Positions 14,067 through 14,403 of a stretch of 14,403 nucleotides of DNA are shown here, in pieces. The DNA comes from Salinirussus sp. (GTDB lineage Archaea; Halobacteriota; Halobacteria; Halobacteriales; Haloarculaceae), in contig JAQCNN010000286.1 in the NCBI GenBank assembly GCA_028275005.1, positions 1-14,403 on the forward strand, written 5' to 3'. The translations under genes and the position numbers were made by a program. The stretch's first letter is position 1. Every line of letters starts with the position of its first letter. Below the pieces are notes generated by a model that was given only the letters and a program-made list of their open reading frames with translations, made no database searches and was not told where the DNA came from.

Positions 14067-14082
14067 ACCCGTTCTACCGGGT
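14067..14082. repeat. Small inverted repeat next to the MBL start
   Basis: ACCCG and CGGGT flank 6 nt, immediately upstream of the ATG at 14062 and downstream of the TATA box. It would lie at or over the transcription start site. It could be a further regulator site or chance in GC-rich DNA. Confidence 0.35.
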
Positions 14083-14087
14083 TCGAA

Positions 14088-14095
14088 CACTAAAG
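14088..14095 (-). promoter_or_regulatory. TATA box of the sulfur operon
   Basis: On the - strand CTTTAGTG ends 26 bp before the ATG at 14062, favouring a leaderless mRNA and hence the ATG over the GTG at 14068. Confidence 0.5.
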
Positions 14096-14110
14096 CGTTT
14101 GTATAGTAAG

Positions 14111-14130
14111 TTGTGTTCTACACAATACAA
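14111..14130. promoter_or_regulatory. Putative sulfur-regulon operator, MBL-operon site
   Basis: TTGTG-ttcta-CACAA is a perfect 5-bp inverted repeat, here with 5 bp between arms instead of 9, followed by TACAA. On the - strand the right part reads TTGTATTGTG, the same nonamer TGTATTGTG found at the tusA site. It lies 15 bp upstream of the operon's TATA box. Confidence 0.5.
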
Positions 14131-14242
14131 TCGGGCAGTGATCAGAGTTGCTTACGCCTCAGACGCGCTCTGACGCCTTTTCTGCCAGCTCGTACCGTCC
14201 GACCGGCGCCGTAGCCGTTCACAGCGCTTCCACAGACCAACA
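14131..14242. other. Remainder of the divergent MBL/tusA spacer
   Basis: I see no credible gene here. One short hairpin is present: TCAGA (14159-14163) and TCTGA (14169-14173) around 5 nt, followed by a short T-run (TTTT, 14178-14181). It has no assigned role. Confidence 0.4.
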
Positions 14243-14252
14243 TTCTTTTACC
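14243..14252 (+). promoter_or_regulatory. BRE/TATA element of tusA
   Basis: TTCTTTTACC is the most T-rich element before tusA and lies about 60 bp from the ATG. Transcription would start near 14275, giving a leader of about 33 nt with a weak GGAG at 14294-14297. Confidence 0.45.
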
Positions 14253-14261
14253 CCTCAGGTT

Positions 14262-14286
14262 TGTATTGTGCGTTGACTCCAATACA
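14262..14286. promoter_or_regulatory. Putative sulfur-regulon operator, tusA site
   Basis: TGTATTG-N11-CAATACA is a perfect 7-bp inverted repeat, the longest arm match of the four sites. It lies downstream of the TATA element, over the expected transcription start, a classic repressor position. Confidence 0.55.
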
Positions 14287-14307
14287 GACCAACGGAGTAG
14301 AACGACA

Positions 14308-14403
14308 ATGAGTGTAGAATTCGACATCGCGGAGACGCTCGACGTGAAGGGTGCATCGTGTCCAATGCCAGTGATAGAGACAAAGGCCGCCACGGACGGT
14401 CTC
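14308..14403 (+). CDS. TusA-family sulfur carrier protein, 3' end outside window
   Basis: Only the first 32 residues are visible. They contain the TusA active-site motif CPMP (Cys18) in LDVKGASCPMPVIETK, at the usual distance from the N-terminus for this family of about 75-80 residues. TusA proteins carry sulfur as a cysteine persulfide between sulfurtransferases, for tRNA thiolation, cofactor synthesis or dissimilatory sulfur metabolism. It is divergent from the rhodanese/MBL-YedE operon across a 245-bp spacer that holds two of the four shared inverted repeats, which favours a role in handling imported sulfane sulfur. Downstream genes are unseen; in related clusters a DsrE-like protein often follows (recollection). 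Confidence 0.9.
   Translation, partial: MSVEFDIAETLDVKGASCPMPVIETKAATDGL

Overview
The window is chromosomal DNA from a haloarchaeon (class Halobacteria). The evidence is the very high GC, strongly acidic proteins, TATA-type promoters with leaderless or short-leader starts, and archaeal proteins such as ribosomal protein L15e, RIO2 kinase and a bacterio-opsin-activator-type regulator. The genus cannot be fixed from the sequence alone. I see no rRNA, tRNA, CRISPR array or transposase.

Layout. (1) 1-4426, + strand: the 3' part of an RNB-domain (RNase II/R) exoribonuclease, an iron-type alcohol dehydrogenase of the hydroxyacid-oxoacid transhydrogenase type, and a PAS-GAF-HTH_10 regulator. (2) 4427-6514, - strand: L15e and RIO2, two ribosome-related genes surrounded by repeat-rich spacers. 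(3) 6666-9619, + strand: a tight proC-proB-proA operon (8-bp overlaps at both junctions) encoding proline synthesis from glutamate. (4) 9729-14403: a sulfur-handling block. Read on the - strand it is rhodanese/metallo-beta-lactamase fusion, two half-size YeeE/YedE membrane proteins and a CysP-like PiT-family permease, all one operon. A small cysteine-containing winged-helix regulator and a thioredoxin follow, each with its own promoter. A TusA-type sulfur carrier is transcribed divergently and runs off the window.

How they work together. The proCBA genes form one pathway. In the sulfur block the membrane proteins probably import thiosulfate/sulfate-type anions, while TusA, the rhodanese/MBL protein and thioredoxin would carry, oxidise or reduce sulfane sulfur. 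The most interesting signal is a related inverted-repeat DNA motif (half-sites like TGTATTGTG / CACAA) in all four promoter regions of this block: trx, the regulator gene, the MBL operon and tusA. This suggests a small regulon controlled by the Cys-bearing regulator, which would also control itself.

The other notable non-coding signals are an 18-bp motif (ATGTCRCGATATCGAATC) present three times in the spacers around L15e and RIO2, an 80-bp imperfect palindrome at the 3' end of RIO2, a hairpin-rich L15e leader, and an inverted repeat over the promoter of the PAS/GAF regulator with a diverged second copy 1.7 kb away.
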